Source of the DNA: UBA9676 sp963730065
Lineage (GTDB): Bacteria; Actinomycetota; Actinomycetes; Streptosporangiales; Streptosporangiaceae
Direction of reading: 5' to 3'
Assembly: GCA_963730065.1 (NCBI GenBank)
Contig: CAVSQL010000017.1
Span: 62,001-126,000, forward strand
Length of the DNA: 64,000 nt
A model generated the notes under the pieces. The model did no database searches. It saw nothing but the letters and a program-made list of their open reading frames with translations, and was not told the DNA's origin. Made by a program: the position numbers and the translations under genes. Shown here piece after piece: positions 51,307 through 60,194 of the stretch; the stretch's first letter is position 1, and each line of letters begins with the position of its first letter.

Positions 51307-51335
51307 ACTGATCATCAGTATTAATGACGATCAGT
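51307..51335. promoter_or_regulatory. MarR-type inverted-repeat operator
   Basis: ACTGATCATCA (51307-51317) and TGACGATCAGT (51325-51335) are inverted copies matching at 10 of 11 bases, with a 7-base spacer. A TATACT -10-like hexamer (51304-51309) overlaps the left arm. It lies between the MarR and LLM genes, so it likely governs both. Confidence 0.7.
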
Positions 51336-51385
51336 CTAGCTGACGGCTACTGGCGGCGGCCGGGCGGCGCGGCAGGAGGCCCACG

Positions 51386-52291
51386 ATGACAGCACCGAGC
51401 CAGCGGCTGAGCTTCGGCATCAAGACCAGCCAGATGGGCGTGTCCTACCCGGAGATCCAGCGGATCTGGCGCGAGGCGGATGGGATTCCGCTGTTCGAGC
51501 ACGCATGGCTCTGGGATCACATGGTGCCGTTGCGCGGGGACGTCACCGGAGCGGCCCTCGAGGCCTGGACGCTGCTGTCCGCCCTGGCGGCCCAGACCAC
51601 CCGGCTGCGGCTCGGCGTCATCGTGACCAGCAATCGCCTGCGCTCCCCCACCCTGCTGGCGAAGATGGCGGCGACGACCGACATCATCGCCAGCGGCCGG
51701 CTCGTCTTCGGGATCGGCGCCGGGGGCAGCCGGCTGGGCGCCGGGAACCCCGCGGTGCGGGAGTTCGAGGCCTATGGCGTGCCCCTGGTCGCACCCGGTG
51801 AGGCCGTGCGGGATCTCGCCCAGTCCTGCACCGTCATCCGGCGGATGTGGACCGAGGACGAGCCGTTCGACTTCGACGGTCATTCCCTCCACCTGAAGGG
51901 TGCCGTGTGCGAGCCGAAGCCGGTGCAGAAGCCGCATCCGCCGATCCTGATCGGCGGGGCTGGCGACCGCGTCCTGCGCATCGTCGCCGAGCACGCCGAC
52001 ATCTGGAACTACCCGGGGACGCCGTCGGGGGACTTCCGGCAGAAAGACCAGGCCCTGGCCGAGCACTGTGCCGCCATCGGGCGCGACCCGGGCAGCATCG
52101 CCCGCTCCATGCAGACGGTCGTCCGCTGCGATGACCCCCAGGCACCGGCCGCCACCCGTGCCCTGCTGCTGGAGATGATCGAGGCCGGCGTCACCCACCT
52201 CGTCCTCGCCGCGATCCTGAACGGCCGCCCGGTGCAGTGGCTCGCCGACGAGATCATCGAGCCCGTCATCGCCGAGGCGGAACACCGCTAA
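51386..52291 (+). CDS. LLM-class F420-dependent oxidoreductase
   Basis: 301 residues from ATG 51386, after GGCAGGAGGC. The luciferase-like TIM barrel shows FEHAWLWDHMVPLRGDVTG, then TTRLRLGVIVTSNRLRSPTLLAKMAATTDIIASGRLVFGIGAGG, the F420/FMN-binding core, and HPPILIGGAGDRVLRIVAEHADIWNYPG. Uses reduced F420 or FMN on an unknown substrate. Control by the divergent MarR is likely. Confidence 0.92.
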   Translation: MTAPSQRLSFGIKTSQMGVSYPEIQRIWREADGIPLFEHAWLWDHMVPLRGDVTGAALEAWTLLSALAAQTTRLRLGVIVTSNRLRSPTLLAKMAATTDIIASGRLVFGIGAGGSRLGAGNPAVREFEAYGVPLVAPGEAVRDLAQSCTVIRRMWTEDEPFDFDGHSLHLKGAVCEPKPVQKPHPPILIGGAGDRVLRIVAEHADIWNYPGTPSGDFRQKDQALAEHCAAIGRDPGSIARSMQTVVRCDDPQAPAATRALLLEMIEAGVTHLVLAAILNGRPVQWLADEIIEPVIAEAEHR

Positions 52292-52357
52292 CCGCGCCAC
52301 GCGTCATCCTGGGGAGGCCGGCATGCGCCGGCCGCGCCTGCTCCATACACTGCCGCT

Positions 52358-52825
52358 GTGGCATTCGGTGCAGATGGTCCGTTCGAGCTGGGAACCGACG
52401 GGCCTACGACGATCCTCGTCGGCGTCGACGATTCCGTCACCTCGCTGCGGGCCGCCTCGTACGCGGCGGGCCTGGCGCGCCGGCAGCGGGCCAGCGTGAC
52501 CGCTGTCTACGTCGCCCCGGTGGCGTCGCTGGGGGCGGCGGCACCCGGTGGGGCCGACCTCGCCGCCGTCCGCCGCCAGGCTTTCAGCCAGGTCGCCGCG
52601 GACATGCGCCGGCGGGCCGAGGAGGCGTCGCGGGATCTGGGGATCTCCATCACCTTCATCGCCGCCGAGGGCGACCCGTTCACCGAGCTCCGCCGCATTG
52701 CCGACGAGATCCGCGCCGACGCCGTCGTGGTCGGGGCATCCACCCAGGCCGGCCACCGGCTGGTCGGCTCGCTGGCGGTGCGGCTGGTCCGGGCCGGCCG
52801 ATGGCCGGTCACCGTGGTGCCCTGA
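52358..52825 (+). CDS. Universal stress protein (UspA family)
   Basis: 155 residues from GTG 52358. The UspA fold is clear: TTILVGVDDSVTSLRAASYAAGLA at strand 1 and, near the end, VVVGASTQAGHRLVGSLAVRLVRAGRWPVTVVP, the G-2x-G-9x-G nucleotide-binding motif. Likely an ATP-binding stress protein. It precedes the KimA-like permease by 31 bp on the same strand, so they may be co-transcribed. Confidence 0.9.
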   Translation: MAFGADGPFELGTDGPTTILVGVDDSVTSLRAASYAAGLARRQRASVTAVYVAPVASLGAAAPGGADLAAVRRQAFSQVAADMRRRAEEASRDLGISITFIAAEGDPFTELRRIADEIRADAVVVGASTQAGHRLVGSLAVRLVRAGRWPVTVVP

Positions 52826-52856
52826 CCGGGGCACGGCCGCGGCATAGAGTACGGGC

Positions 52857-54749
52857 GTGGCAGACGGGCGGCCGGGCGGCCGCGGCGCCGTGGTGTCGGT
52901 GTGGCGCGCGCTGGTCGGGCCGCCGCTTCGGACTGAGGAAGTTTCCAGCCAGCGGATCACCCCGGTAGAGGGTTTGCCCGCCCTGTCCCTAGACGCCCTG
53001 ACGTCGGTCGCCTACGGCCCGGAAGCGATCATCGTCGTCCTCGCCCTGGCGGGCGCTGGGGCGCTGCACCTGGTCCTGCCGATCACCATCACGATCGTGC
53101 TCCTGCTGGCGATCCTGGTGTTCTCCTACCGCCAGGTGATCGACGCCTACCCGAACGGCGGCGGCGCGTACGCAGTGTCGCGGGCCAACCTCGGCCACGG
53201 GGCCAGCCTGGTGGCCGCCAGCGCGCTGGTCGTCGACTACACGCTCACCGTCGCGGTCTCCATCGCTGCCGGGGTGGCGGCGCTGACATCGGCCTTCCCC
53301 GTGCTCAACCCGGACACGGTGGTCATCTGCCTGGTCATCCTCGCGGTCGTCACCGTGCTCAACCTCCGCGGCCTCGGAGATGCCGCCCGGGCGTTCCTGC
53401 TGCCCACGATCGTGTTCATCGTCGGCCTGCTGATCATCATCGCGATCGGCCTGATCCACCCCCTGGCCCTCCACGCTCCGCAGCCGGGCGTGCCGCTGGT
53501 GCCCCGTGTTCCGCTGGAGGCGGTGAGCGTCCTGCTCATCCTCAAGGCCTTCTCGGCCGGCTGCAGCGCGCTGACCGGGGTGGAGGCGATCGCCAACGGG
53601 GTGCCGCAGTTCAAGGAGCCGCGCGTAAAGCGGGCCAAACGGACCGAGATGCTGCTTGGCACGATCCTTGGCGTGATGCTGCTCGGGCTGGCGGTACTGG
53701 CCGACCGCTGGCACATCGGCCCCCGGTCCGGCCAGACGGTGCTGAGTCAGATCATGGCCATGGCTATTGGCAGGAACTGGGCGTACTACGTGATGGCGCT
53801 GACCATCACCCTGGTGCTGGCGCTGGCCGCCAACACCTCTTACGGCGGGCTGCCCGTGCTGGCCAGCCTGCTCGCCAAGGATCACTATCTGCCGCACCTG
53901 TTCTCCCTGCGCGACGACCGGCAGGTGTTCGCGCCCGGGATCTGGGCGCTGGCCCTCGCGGCCGCTGTACTGCTCATCGCGGTGCGCGGGAACGTTCTCA
54001 CGCTGATCCCGCTGTTCGCCATCGGGGTGTTCACCGGCTTCACGCTGTCGCAAAGCGGGCTGGTCGTGCACTGGTGGCGGACCCGGCCACCGCGCTGGGA
54101 GTTCCGGGCCGCCATCAACGGCCTCGGCGCGACGGTCACCGCCATCGCCACCGTGGTGTTCATACTGACCAAGTTCACCGAGGGCGCCTGGGTGGTGGTG
54201 ATCGCGGTGCCAGGGCTCATCCTCCTGTTCGACCGCATCCACCGCTACTACCGGCGGATCGGTCTCGAGCTCGGCCTCGGCAAGATCCCCGGCCAGCCGC
54301 AGGTCAGGCCGACCATGGTGGTCGTGCCGGTGACCGGGGTGTCCCGGCTGACCCAGTACGCCATCGGGCAGGCCCTGTCGATCAGCCAGCATGTGATCGC
54401 CGTGACCGTGGTGCTCGAGGACGCCGACGGCAGCACCGGGCGGGGCGGCGAGGTCGAGCAGCAGTGGGCCCGCTGGGGCCCGGGCGTGCCGCTGCGGGTG
54501 CTGAACACCGAGTACGCGTCGGTGGTGGAGCCGATCGTGACGTTCATCGACGAACTCTGCGAGCATCACGACAAGCAGGTCGTGGTGCTGATCCCGGTGG
54601 TCCTGCCCGACCACCTGCGTGACCAGTTCCTGCACAACCACTTCGACCTGGTGCTCACCAACGCGCTGCGCACCCGCCCCGACGTCGTCTCCGCCCGGAT
54701 CTCGATGCCCCTGCACCTGGCCGGCGGCGACCACCCCGGGACCGGCTGA
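52857..54749 (+). CDS. KimA-like APC-superfamily permease (potassium/amino acid)
   Basis: 630 residues from GTG 52857. About 12 transmembrane helices, then a roughly 150-residue cytoplasmic C-domain. SVWRALVGPPLRTEE, LSLDALTSVAYGPEAIIVVLA and FSYRQVIDAYPNGGGAYAVSRANLG resemble the KimA/YdaO branch of the APC superfamily. The C-domain PTMVVVPVTGVSRLTQYAIGQALSISQHVIAVTVVLED has the UspA-like fold of that branch, which in KimA binds c-di-AMP. Potassium uptake is therefore likely. The preceding UspA gene and the CBS protein downstream on the other strand fit a stress/osmotic theme. Confidence 0.85.
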   Translation: MADGRPGGRGAVVSVWRALVGPPLRTEEVSSQRITPVEGLPALSLDALTSVAYGPEAIIVVLALAGAGALHLVLPITITIVLLLAILVFSYRQVIDAYPNGGGAYAVSRANLGHGASLVAASALVVDYTLTVAVSIAAGVAALTSAFPVLNPDTVVICLVILAVVTVLNLRGLGDAARAFLLPTIVFIVGLLIIIAIGLIHPLALHAPQPGVPLVPRVPLEAVSVLLILKAFSAGCSALTGVEAIANGVPQFKEPRVKRAKRTEMLLGTILGVMLLGLAVLADRWHIGPRSGQTVLSQIMAMAIGRNWAYYVMALTITLVLALAANTSYGGLPVLASLLAKDHYLPHLFSLRDDRQVFAPGIWALALAAAVLLIAVRGNVLTLIPLFAIGVFTGFTLSQSGLVVHWWRTRPPRWEFRAAINGLGATVTAIATVVFILTKFTEGAWVVVIAVPGLILLFDRIHRYYRRIGLELGLGKIPGQPQVRPTMVVVPVTGVSRLTQYAIGQALSISQHVIAVTVVLEDADGSTGRGGEVEQQWARWGPGVPLRVLNTEYASVVEPIVTFIDELCEHHDKQVVVLIPVVLPDHLRDQFLHNHFDLVLTNALRTRPDVVSARISMPLHLAGGDHPGTG

Positions 54750-55187
54750 TCACCCCGCGGGGTCGAGCAGCGCGCGGCAGACATCCCTGATGTCCACGAT
54801 CCCGGTCAGGCCGGTGCTGCCGACAACCGGCAGATGCCGGAAGTGGCCGTTCACCATGGTCTGGGCCGCGTCCCGGATGCTCATCGTCTGCTCGACGACG
54901 GTCGGGCTGGTGGTCATCAGGTCGTGGATCCGGACGTCGTTGACGTCCTTCCCGTCCGCCACCGTATGGACGATGTCGGTCTCGGTGATGATGCCCACCG
55001 GCCGGTTGGTCTCATGGCCGTCCAGGACCACCAGCGCGGTCGCACCCGCGTGTTTCATCAGGTACGCGGCCGCGGCCACGTGATCGTTCTGGTCAACCGT
55101 GGTCAGCGGCGGCCCCATCACATCCCCGACGGTGGCCCGGGCCCGCTGCGGTCGCACGGACGGCTCGTGCCCAAAGTCTCCTGCCAT
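54750..55187 (-). CDS. Two-CBS-domain protein
   Basis: 145 residues from ATG 55187, after GGAGC. Two CBS repeats: VGDVMGPPLTTVDQNDHVAAAAYLMKHAGATALVVLDG and RIHDLMTTSPTVVEQTMSIRDAAQTMVNGHFRHLPVVGS. It likely binds adenine nucleotides and acts as a regulatory module. It is convergent with the KimA-like permease and ends one base beyond its stop. Confidence 0.88.
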   Translation of the reverse strand: MAGDFGHEPSVRPQRARATVGDVMGPPLTTVDQNDHVAAAAYLMKHAGATALVVLDGHETNRPVGIITETDIVHTVADGKDVNDVRIHDLMTTSPTVVEQTMSIRDAAQTMVNGHFRHLPVVGSTGLTGIVDIRDVCRALLDPAG

Positions 55188-55295
55188 GATCTGCTCCGTT
55201 CCCGGCGATCTCCACCTGTTACGAGATCCGATCAGGCTCCCTAACCGCAAACCCCGCCATGGGGGCACGGCATTCCGCGTGCGCGCGCGCCGGGG

Positions 55296-55378
55296 ATCAG
55301 GAGCCGCCGCGGCGCCGCGGCGGGATCAAAGGCCCGGCGCCGCCGCGGGATCAGGGGCCCGGCGCCGCGGCGGGCCTC
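55296..55378. repeat. GC-rich imperfect repeats between CBS and ferritin-like genes
   Basis: Three near-copies of GGGATCAxxxGCCC separated by GCGCCGCGGCGG runs. They can fold into several strong hairpins and may terminate the transcript from the ferritin-like gene. No coding frame. Confidence 0.5.
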
Positions 55379-58300
55379 ACGGCGCCATCCCGGTCTGGGT
55401 CCAGCGCTGGAACACCTCGACCTCGGCTGCTGGCCAGGCGCCGTCGCAGGGCATGGAGCCGTCCCGGAGCCGCTGGAGAATATCCGCGGCATGGGCCCGG
55501 ACGTCGTCACCGGACCACAGGTCGAAGGCGAAGCTCATCGACTGCCGGTCCCGCTCGCGGAACAGCGGCTTGACATGGGCGGCGAAGCTCACGGGCTGGC
55601 CCGGGCCGGGCAGCGGCTCCGGGGGGGCGCCCGCCTGATCTTCGGCCGGGGCGGTGCCGGCGGCGGGCGGCCCGCCGGGCCCCCATTCCCAGCGCGGCGT
55701 CGGCACCGGCGGCCAGGCGGCGCCGGCCTGCGCCCCCGCCAGCGCGGCCCGCGACGCCCAGTCGACACACGAAGAGAAGGCAGAACGGAAGGCCGGGTCG
55801 GCCGGCAGCCCGGTCTCATCGGCGGCGCGGCCGGTGAGGGCAGCCCACCGGGTGCGGTGCTCCTCGGTGAACGGGGCGGCGGACAGGCCGATGGTCTCCC
55901 GCCCGAAGCCGCCCGTCCCGGGCGGGCCGCCGAGCGCCTCGGCCAGCCAGTCGGCCAGCCGCTGTGGCTGACCGGGCGGCATGTCCGCGAACAACGGGGC
56001 CAGCAGCGGGTCGGCCGGCACATGCTTCTCATAGAGCAGCCTGCTCATCCGGGTCAGCGCGGGCAGCCCGCCCGCCCACGCGAACAGGGTCGGCTCGCTC
56101 CCCGGCCCGGGGACCGGGTCACGGAATCCGATGTACCAGTGCATGCCGCTGCAGAACGGCTTGTTCTGCGAGTGCCCGCACCGGCACAGGGCATAGTGCT
56201 CGGGCGAAGAGCCCCGCGCCCGCTCCTGCGGGGCGCCGTCGGCGCCGATGAGGGAGATCGCACCAGTGATCCGGTACGGGCCGTCCCTGGTCACCTCGAT
56301 CGCCGGCGGCCGGGTGCCGCCCCAGTCGACCTGATCGCGGGCCTCGGTGCCGTCGATCGCGTAGCTGAGCGCCCCGGACGGGCAGTCCCGGACGGTGCGG
56401 ATGATCTCGTCCATCCGGCCGCCGCTGGGGGCCACGAACGGCTCGGCGCCGGTGCGGAACACCGTGGCGAGCCGGTCGGTGCAGAAACCCGAATGCTGGC
56501 AGATGCCGCGGTTGTCGTAGATCGTCAGCTCCTGGCCGGCATAGGTGTCCCGCCGGTCGGGCGCCCGCTTGGGATCCTTGGCGTCGGTGAACCCGGTCTC
56601 CGCGCAGCTGCCGTCGCAGGCCGGCTTGATCGCCGACGCGCCGCACCGGCACAGCGCCAGCTGCGGCGCGGGCCGGGCCAGCGCTCCCAGGTGGTCGGCC
56701 AGCCGCGGCACGTTGGTCGCCAGGTATGGCCCGTTCCGCTCCGCCTGGACCGTGGCGGGCAGCCCGGACTGCAGCTCCCACAGCTCGTCCAGGCGGCCCG
56801 CCGCCTCACCGGGCGCGGCCAGCTGGCAGGCCAGGTCCTGCAGCGCGGCGGTGGCCTCGGCGAGTTTCGGCGGGCACGAGCCCTCCCGGCCCAGGCGCGC
56901 CCGCAGCACGGTCGCCGCCTTGGCCGTCTCCCACACCCGGCCAGCGGCCGTGGCCGCCCCGGATCGACGCGAGCGACCAGCGGCCGCCGCCGTTCCGGGT
57001 TGGCGCGGGGTCCCGGCCGCCGTCGCGGTCCCGGCTTGACCCGGGGCCCCGGCCCCGCCACCCGATGCCGCCCCGCCTGCCGATGCCGCCGCGCCACCCG
57101 ATGCCGCCCCACCGGCCGGTCCCGCCCCGCCCAGTGCGTCCGCCAGCGGCCGCAGCACGCTGCCGACCAGCCGGGGCACGATCAGCGCCTGCTCCCCCGC
57201 GCCGCAGCCCAGCCCGGCTGCCGCCTGCTTGACGATGGCATGCGCGGTCCCGAACAGCTCGCGCAGAGCCGGGCCCGGGTCGGCGGCGCCGCGGTGGGCG
57301 GCGACGGCCGTGGCCAGCCCGGCCGCCCGCTCCAGCAGCGCGCCGAGCTCATCCGGCCCCATCCGGGCCGGCGCGCTGGCCAGCCGGGCGTGCGCGCTGC
57401 CCTCGGGCAGATGCGCGGCCAGGGACCGCGAGATCTCCCGCATCGCGGTGAGCACCGGGTCCAGCTGGCCGGCCAGGTGCTGGCCGCGGCCATCCTGAAG
57501 CTGGCCGCACAGCCAGGCGGCCTCGTCGAGCCGCTCGGCCAGCAGCGCCCACGCCGCCTGCCGGTGCGGCATCAGGTAGTCGCTCTCGTAGAAGAGCTCG
57601 AAGCTCGGCCCCGCTGTCTTCCCCGGGTACCTCTCCCCCACCGGGAGGGTGGTGATGAGGTCGCCCAGCGGCTTGATGACCCGCAGCATGATCCCCACCG
57701 TCGCGTCGGCCAGGATCTTGAGCTGAGCGTCGGTCTCCTCGGTGTGGGCGAAGAACCGCTCGAAGATCTGCAGCAGGATCTCGTAGCCGACGTTGAACAG
57801 GTCCGTCACCCGGGCGGTGAGCGGATCGCCGATGAGCGGGACGTCCACCTCGCGCTCGGGCGGCCGGACGTTGGCCGCGATCACCGGGCGGACCGGGTCG
57901 AAGCCCGGGTTGGCCTCGCGCAGCTGCTGGTACTCGTCCAGGATGTTCACGAACTGCCCGAAATGCGCGTCCCGCCAGTGGCCGCGCGGGCCTTCGCCCT
58001 GCTCCAGGATCTCCTCGATCGCGCGCTGCGCGCTGGCCAGGTCGGTCACGGTGACCAGTTCCGGCCAGCCGAAATGCGCCGCGGTCGCCTGGGCCCGGGG
58101 CGGCCCGACGAACAGCCAGTCCTCTCCGTACTTGGCGGCCAGGCGGGCCAGGCCCGCCTCGATCGACCGGTACAGGTGCCCGACCGTCGCGAAGTCCTGG
58201 CCCCGGGGGACGATGTCCCGCTCGCTCAGCACCGGTGCCGCCCGGCCCACCGCGGCCAGGCCGTCGGCGTCGGCCAGGTCCATCCCCTCCGGGCGCTCCA

Positions 58301-58757
58301 GGAACATGAAATGCCGCAGCGCCTGCTCCCCGAACGGCAGCAGCGCCAGCTGCACCCCGGCCGGGTAGTGAGAGGCCGGCGCGGGGAGGTTCGGCCTGGC
58401 CATGTGCGGCGCCGCGCCGACCGCCGACAGCAGGTTGTGCACCAGGGCCAGGTGCAGCATCTCCTGGGTGGCCACGCGCGAGACCTGCGTGCGCCAGCGT
58501 GCCGTGGCGGCCAGCTCGGTCTCGGTTAACCCCTCCTGTTCGCCCTGCTTCAGGGAGAACGCGGCGAACAGGTACTGGCACATGATGCCGTGCTCCAGCT
58601 CAGCGGCCTCGCACAGCATGTAGATCAGGGCCTCCCGGTGCTCGATCACAAACGGCGCCTCCGGTGCCGCCTGCCCACCCCGGGTGGCGATCACCTGCGC
58701 CAGCCTGCCCCCGCCTCCGGCTGCGATGTCGGCCGCCGCGTTCTGCTCGTTGCTCAC
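55377..58757 (-). CDS. Multidomain ferritin-like / CDGSH / ferredoxin / globin protein
   Basis: 1126 residues from ATG 58757. N-terminal ferritin-like domain (about 35-270) with helices ELEHGIMCQYLFAAF and VATQEMLHLALVHNLL, as in the VioB/iminophenylpyruvate-dimer-synthase branch. A helical middle follows, then an Ala/Gly linker (545-600). First CDGSH-type site: C703, C705, C714, with Cys718 where the fourth ligand is normally His (CDGSC). Divergent 4Fe-4S ferredoxin motif (C753, H755, C759, C792 in DCPSG). Second CDGSH site with all ligands: C858, C860, C869, H873. A truncated-globin-like domain (about 900-1010) and a C-terminal FAAHVKPLFRERDRQSMSF to RWTQTGMAP domain follow. It would be cytoplasmic. 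A role in iron/redox or oxidative chemistry is inferred. Confidence 0.85.
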   Translation of the reverse strand: MSNEQNAAADIAAGGGGRLAQVIATRGGQAAPEAPFVIEHREALIYMLCEAAELEHGIMCQYLFAAFSLKQGEQEGLTETELAATARWRTQVSRVATQEMLHLALVHNLLSAVGAAPHMARPNLPAPASHYPAGVQLALLPFGEQALRHFMFLERPEGMDLADADGLAAVGRAAPVLSERDIVPRGQDFATVGHLYRSIEAGLARLAAKYGEDWLFVGPPRAQATAAHFGWPELVTVTDLASAQRAIEEILEQGEGPRGHWRDAHFGQFVNILDEYQQLREANPGFDPVRPVIAANVRPPEREVDVPLIGDPLTARVTDLFNVGYEILLQIFERFFAHTEETDAQLKILADATVGIMLRVIKPLGDLITTLPVGERYPGKTAGPSFELFYESDYLMPHRQAAWALLAERLDEAAWLCGQLQDGRGQHLAGQLDPVLTAMREISRSLAAHLPEGSAHARLASAPARMGPDELGALLERAAGLATAVAAHRGAADPGPALRELFGTAHAIVKQAAAGLGCGAGEQALIVPRLVGSVLRPLADALGGAGPAGGAASGGAAASAGGAASGGGAGAPGQAGTATAAGTPRQPGTAAAAGRSRRSGAATAAGRVWETAKAATVLRARLGREGSCPPKLAEATAALQDLACQLAAPGEAAGRLDELWELQSGLPATVQAERNGPYLATNVPRLADHLGALARPAPQLALCRCGASAIKPACDGSCAETGFTDAKDPKRAPDRRDTYAGQELTIYDNRGICQHSGFCTDRLATVFRTGAEPFVAPSGGRMDEIIRTVRDCPSGALSYAIDGTEARDQVDWGGTRPPAIEVTRDGPYRITGAISLIGADGAPQERARGSSPEHYALCRCGHSQNKPFCSGMHWYIGFRDPVPGPGSEPTLFAWAGGLPALTRMSRLLYEKHVPADPLLAPLFADMPPGQPQRLADWLAEALGGPPGTGGFGRETIGLSAAPFTEEHRTRWAALTGRAADETGLPADPAFRSAFSSCVDWASRAALAGAQAGAAWPPVPTPRWEWGPGGPPAAGTAPAEDQAGAPPEPLPGPGQPVSFAAHVKPLFRERDRQSMSFAFDLWSGDDVRAHAADILQRLRDGSMPCDGAWPAAEVEVFQRWTQTGMAP

Positions 58758-59202
58758 GTGAACCCCTTCCCGGGAATGGGCGGCTGACGTCCCACGCCTC
58801 CCCGTCCGGCCTGGTGATGATTACATAATTACACGATCCTTCAGCGGGCTGGGGGCGCCGGGCTGGTGCCCCGGCCCGGGCTGGTAACGCCGGGCCCGCG
58901 CCGTCCATCACTGGCCGGCCCCGCCTTCCGTTAGGCACCAACGGTGTTCGCCGCTGCCGGGGCAACCGCGGGCGCCGGCGCCGGCGCAGGTGGCGCGGGC
59001 AGGAGCCCGAGCTGCTCATTGGCCGCCTCCAGCCCGTGTCATGCCGGTCCGCTGTCCGCCCCCGAAGGGGAGAACTCCCCCGGATGCGTCGCTTCCATGC
59101 TGCAGTTGCCCCAGACATAACCCACGGGCATAACGGGCGGCGGCCGGAGGTTCGCCGACCGTGGAGAGCGGTTAGGCCAATGCCTGGGAGAACGGAGTGG
59201 CG
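58758..59202. other. Intergenic region, divergent promoters
   Basis: About 445 bp. It contains an AT-rich island ATTACATAATTACA (58820-58833), a direct repeat of ATTACA, upstream of the ferritin-like gene. A small leftward frame at 58931-59098 is interrupted by an in-frame TGA (59039-59041). No other gene seen. Confidence 0.45.
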
Positions 59203-60120
59203 ATGCCGAAGGCGGTGCGGTTCGACGAGTACGGCGGGATCGATGTGCTGCAGGTGGTGGAGGTCCCCCGGCCGGTACCGGGGCCGGGCCAGGTTCTGGT
59301 CCGGGTCAAGGCGGCCGGGATCAACCCCGGCGAGGCCAAGATCCGCAAGGGCTTGCTGCACGCCCGGTGGCCGGCCGTGTTCCCGTCCGGCCAGGGCACC
59401 GACCTGGCGGGCATCGTGGCCGGGACCGGCCCCGGCGTGACCGGATCCGCCGCCGGGGACGAGGTCATCGGCTTCACCGACAACCGTGCCAGCCAGGCCG
59501 AGTACGTCCTGGTCGAGGCCGCGAACCTGACAGCGAAGCCGGCGGGCGTGCCGTGGGAGGCCGCCGGGGCCCTGCCGGTGGCCGGGTTCACGGCCTACGC
59601 GACCGTGCGGGCGGTGGCGCTGGCCCCGGGCGACACGGTGGTCGTGTCGGGAGCGGCCGGCGGGGTCGGATCGATCGCGGTCCAGCTGGCCCGGCGCGCC
59701 GGGGCCACCGTGATCGGGCTGGCGGGCGAGGGCAACCATGGCTGGCTCGCCCGCCACGGGGTGATCCCCGTGGCTTACGGCGACGGGGTGGCCGGCCGGA
59801 TCCGGCAGGCGGCCGCCAAGGTGGACGCCTTCATCGACACGTTCGGCGGGGACTACGTGCGGATCGCGCTGGAGCTCGGCGTCGAGCCTTCCCGCGTGGA
59901 CACGATCGTCAGCTTCGGCGCCGTCCAGCAGTACGGGGTCAAGGCCGAGGGCAACGCCGCGGCGGCCAGCGCGGGCGTGCTCGCCGAGCTGGCCGGGCTG
60001 ATCGCGGCCGGGCAGCTGGAGATCCCGGTGGCCGCGGTCTTCCCGCTGACCGAGGTGCAGGACGCCTACCGGCGCCTTGAGCAGGGCCACATCCGCGGCA
60101 AGATCGTCCTCGTGCCCTGA
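59203..60120 (+). CDS. Zinc-independent NADP quinone oxidoreductase (MDR family)
   Basis: 305 residues from ATG 59203 (GGAG five bases upstream; a GTG at 59197 is an alternative). VRFDEYGGIDVLQVVEVPRPVPG opens the GroES-like half, with VRVKAAGINPGEAKI. The NADPH loop is VVVSGAAGGVGSIAVQLARRAG. Ends with GHIRGKIVLVP. It is a paralogue in family terms of the enzyme at 18813. Substrate unknown. Confidence 0.9.
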   Translation: MPKAVRFDEYGGIDVLQVVEVPRPVPGPGQVLVRVKAAGINPGEAKIRKGLLHARWPAVFPSGQGTDLAGIVAGTGPGVTGSAAGDEVIGFTDNRASQAEYVLVEAANLTAKPAGVPWEAAGALPVAGFTAYATVRAVALAPGDTVVVSGAAGGVGSIAVQLARRAGATVIGLAGEGNHGWLARHGVIPVAYGDGVAGRIRQAAAKVDAFIDTFGGDYVRIALELGVEPSRVDTIVSFGAVQQYGVKAEGNAAAASAGVLAELAGLIAAGQLEIPVAAVFPLTEVQDAYRRLEQGHIRGKIVLVP

Positions 60121-60194
60121 GCGCCCGGCGGCCCGCCCTGGCGGCGGCAAGCTATCCTCTCGTCATCCGGTGTGCCCACCTGAGGCGGTCGTGC

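Noticed and set aside
55491..58529. 1012-codon + strand frame opposite the ferritin-like gene
   Set aside because: Antisense shadow in GC-rich DNA, with no domain signal and no ribosome site.
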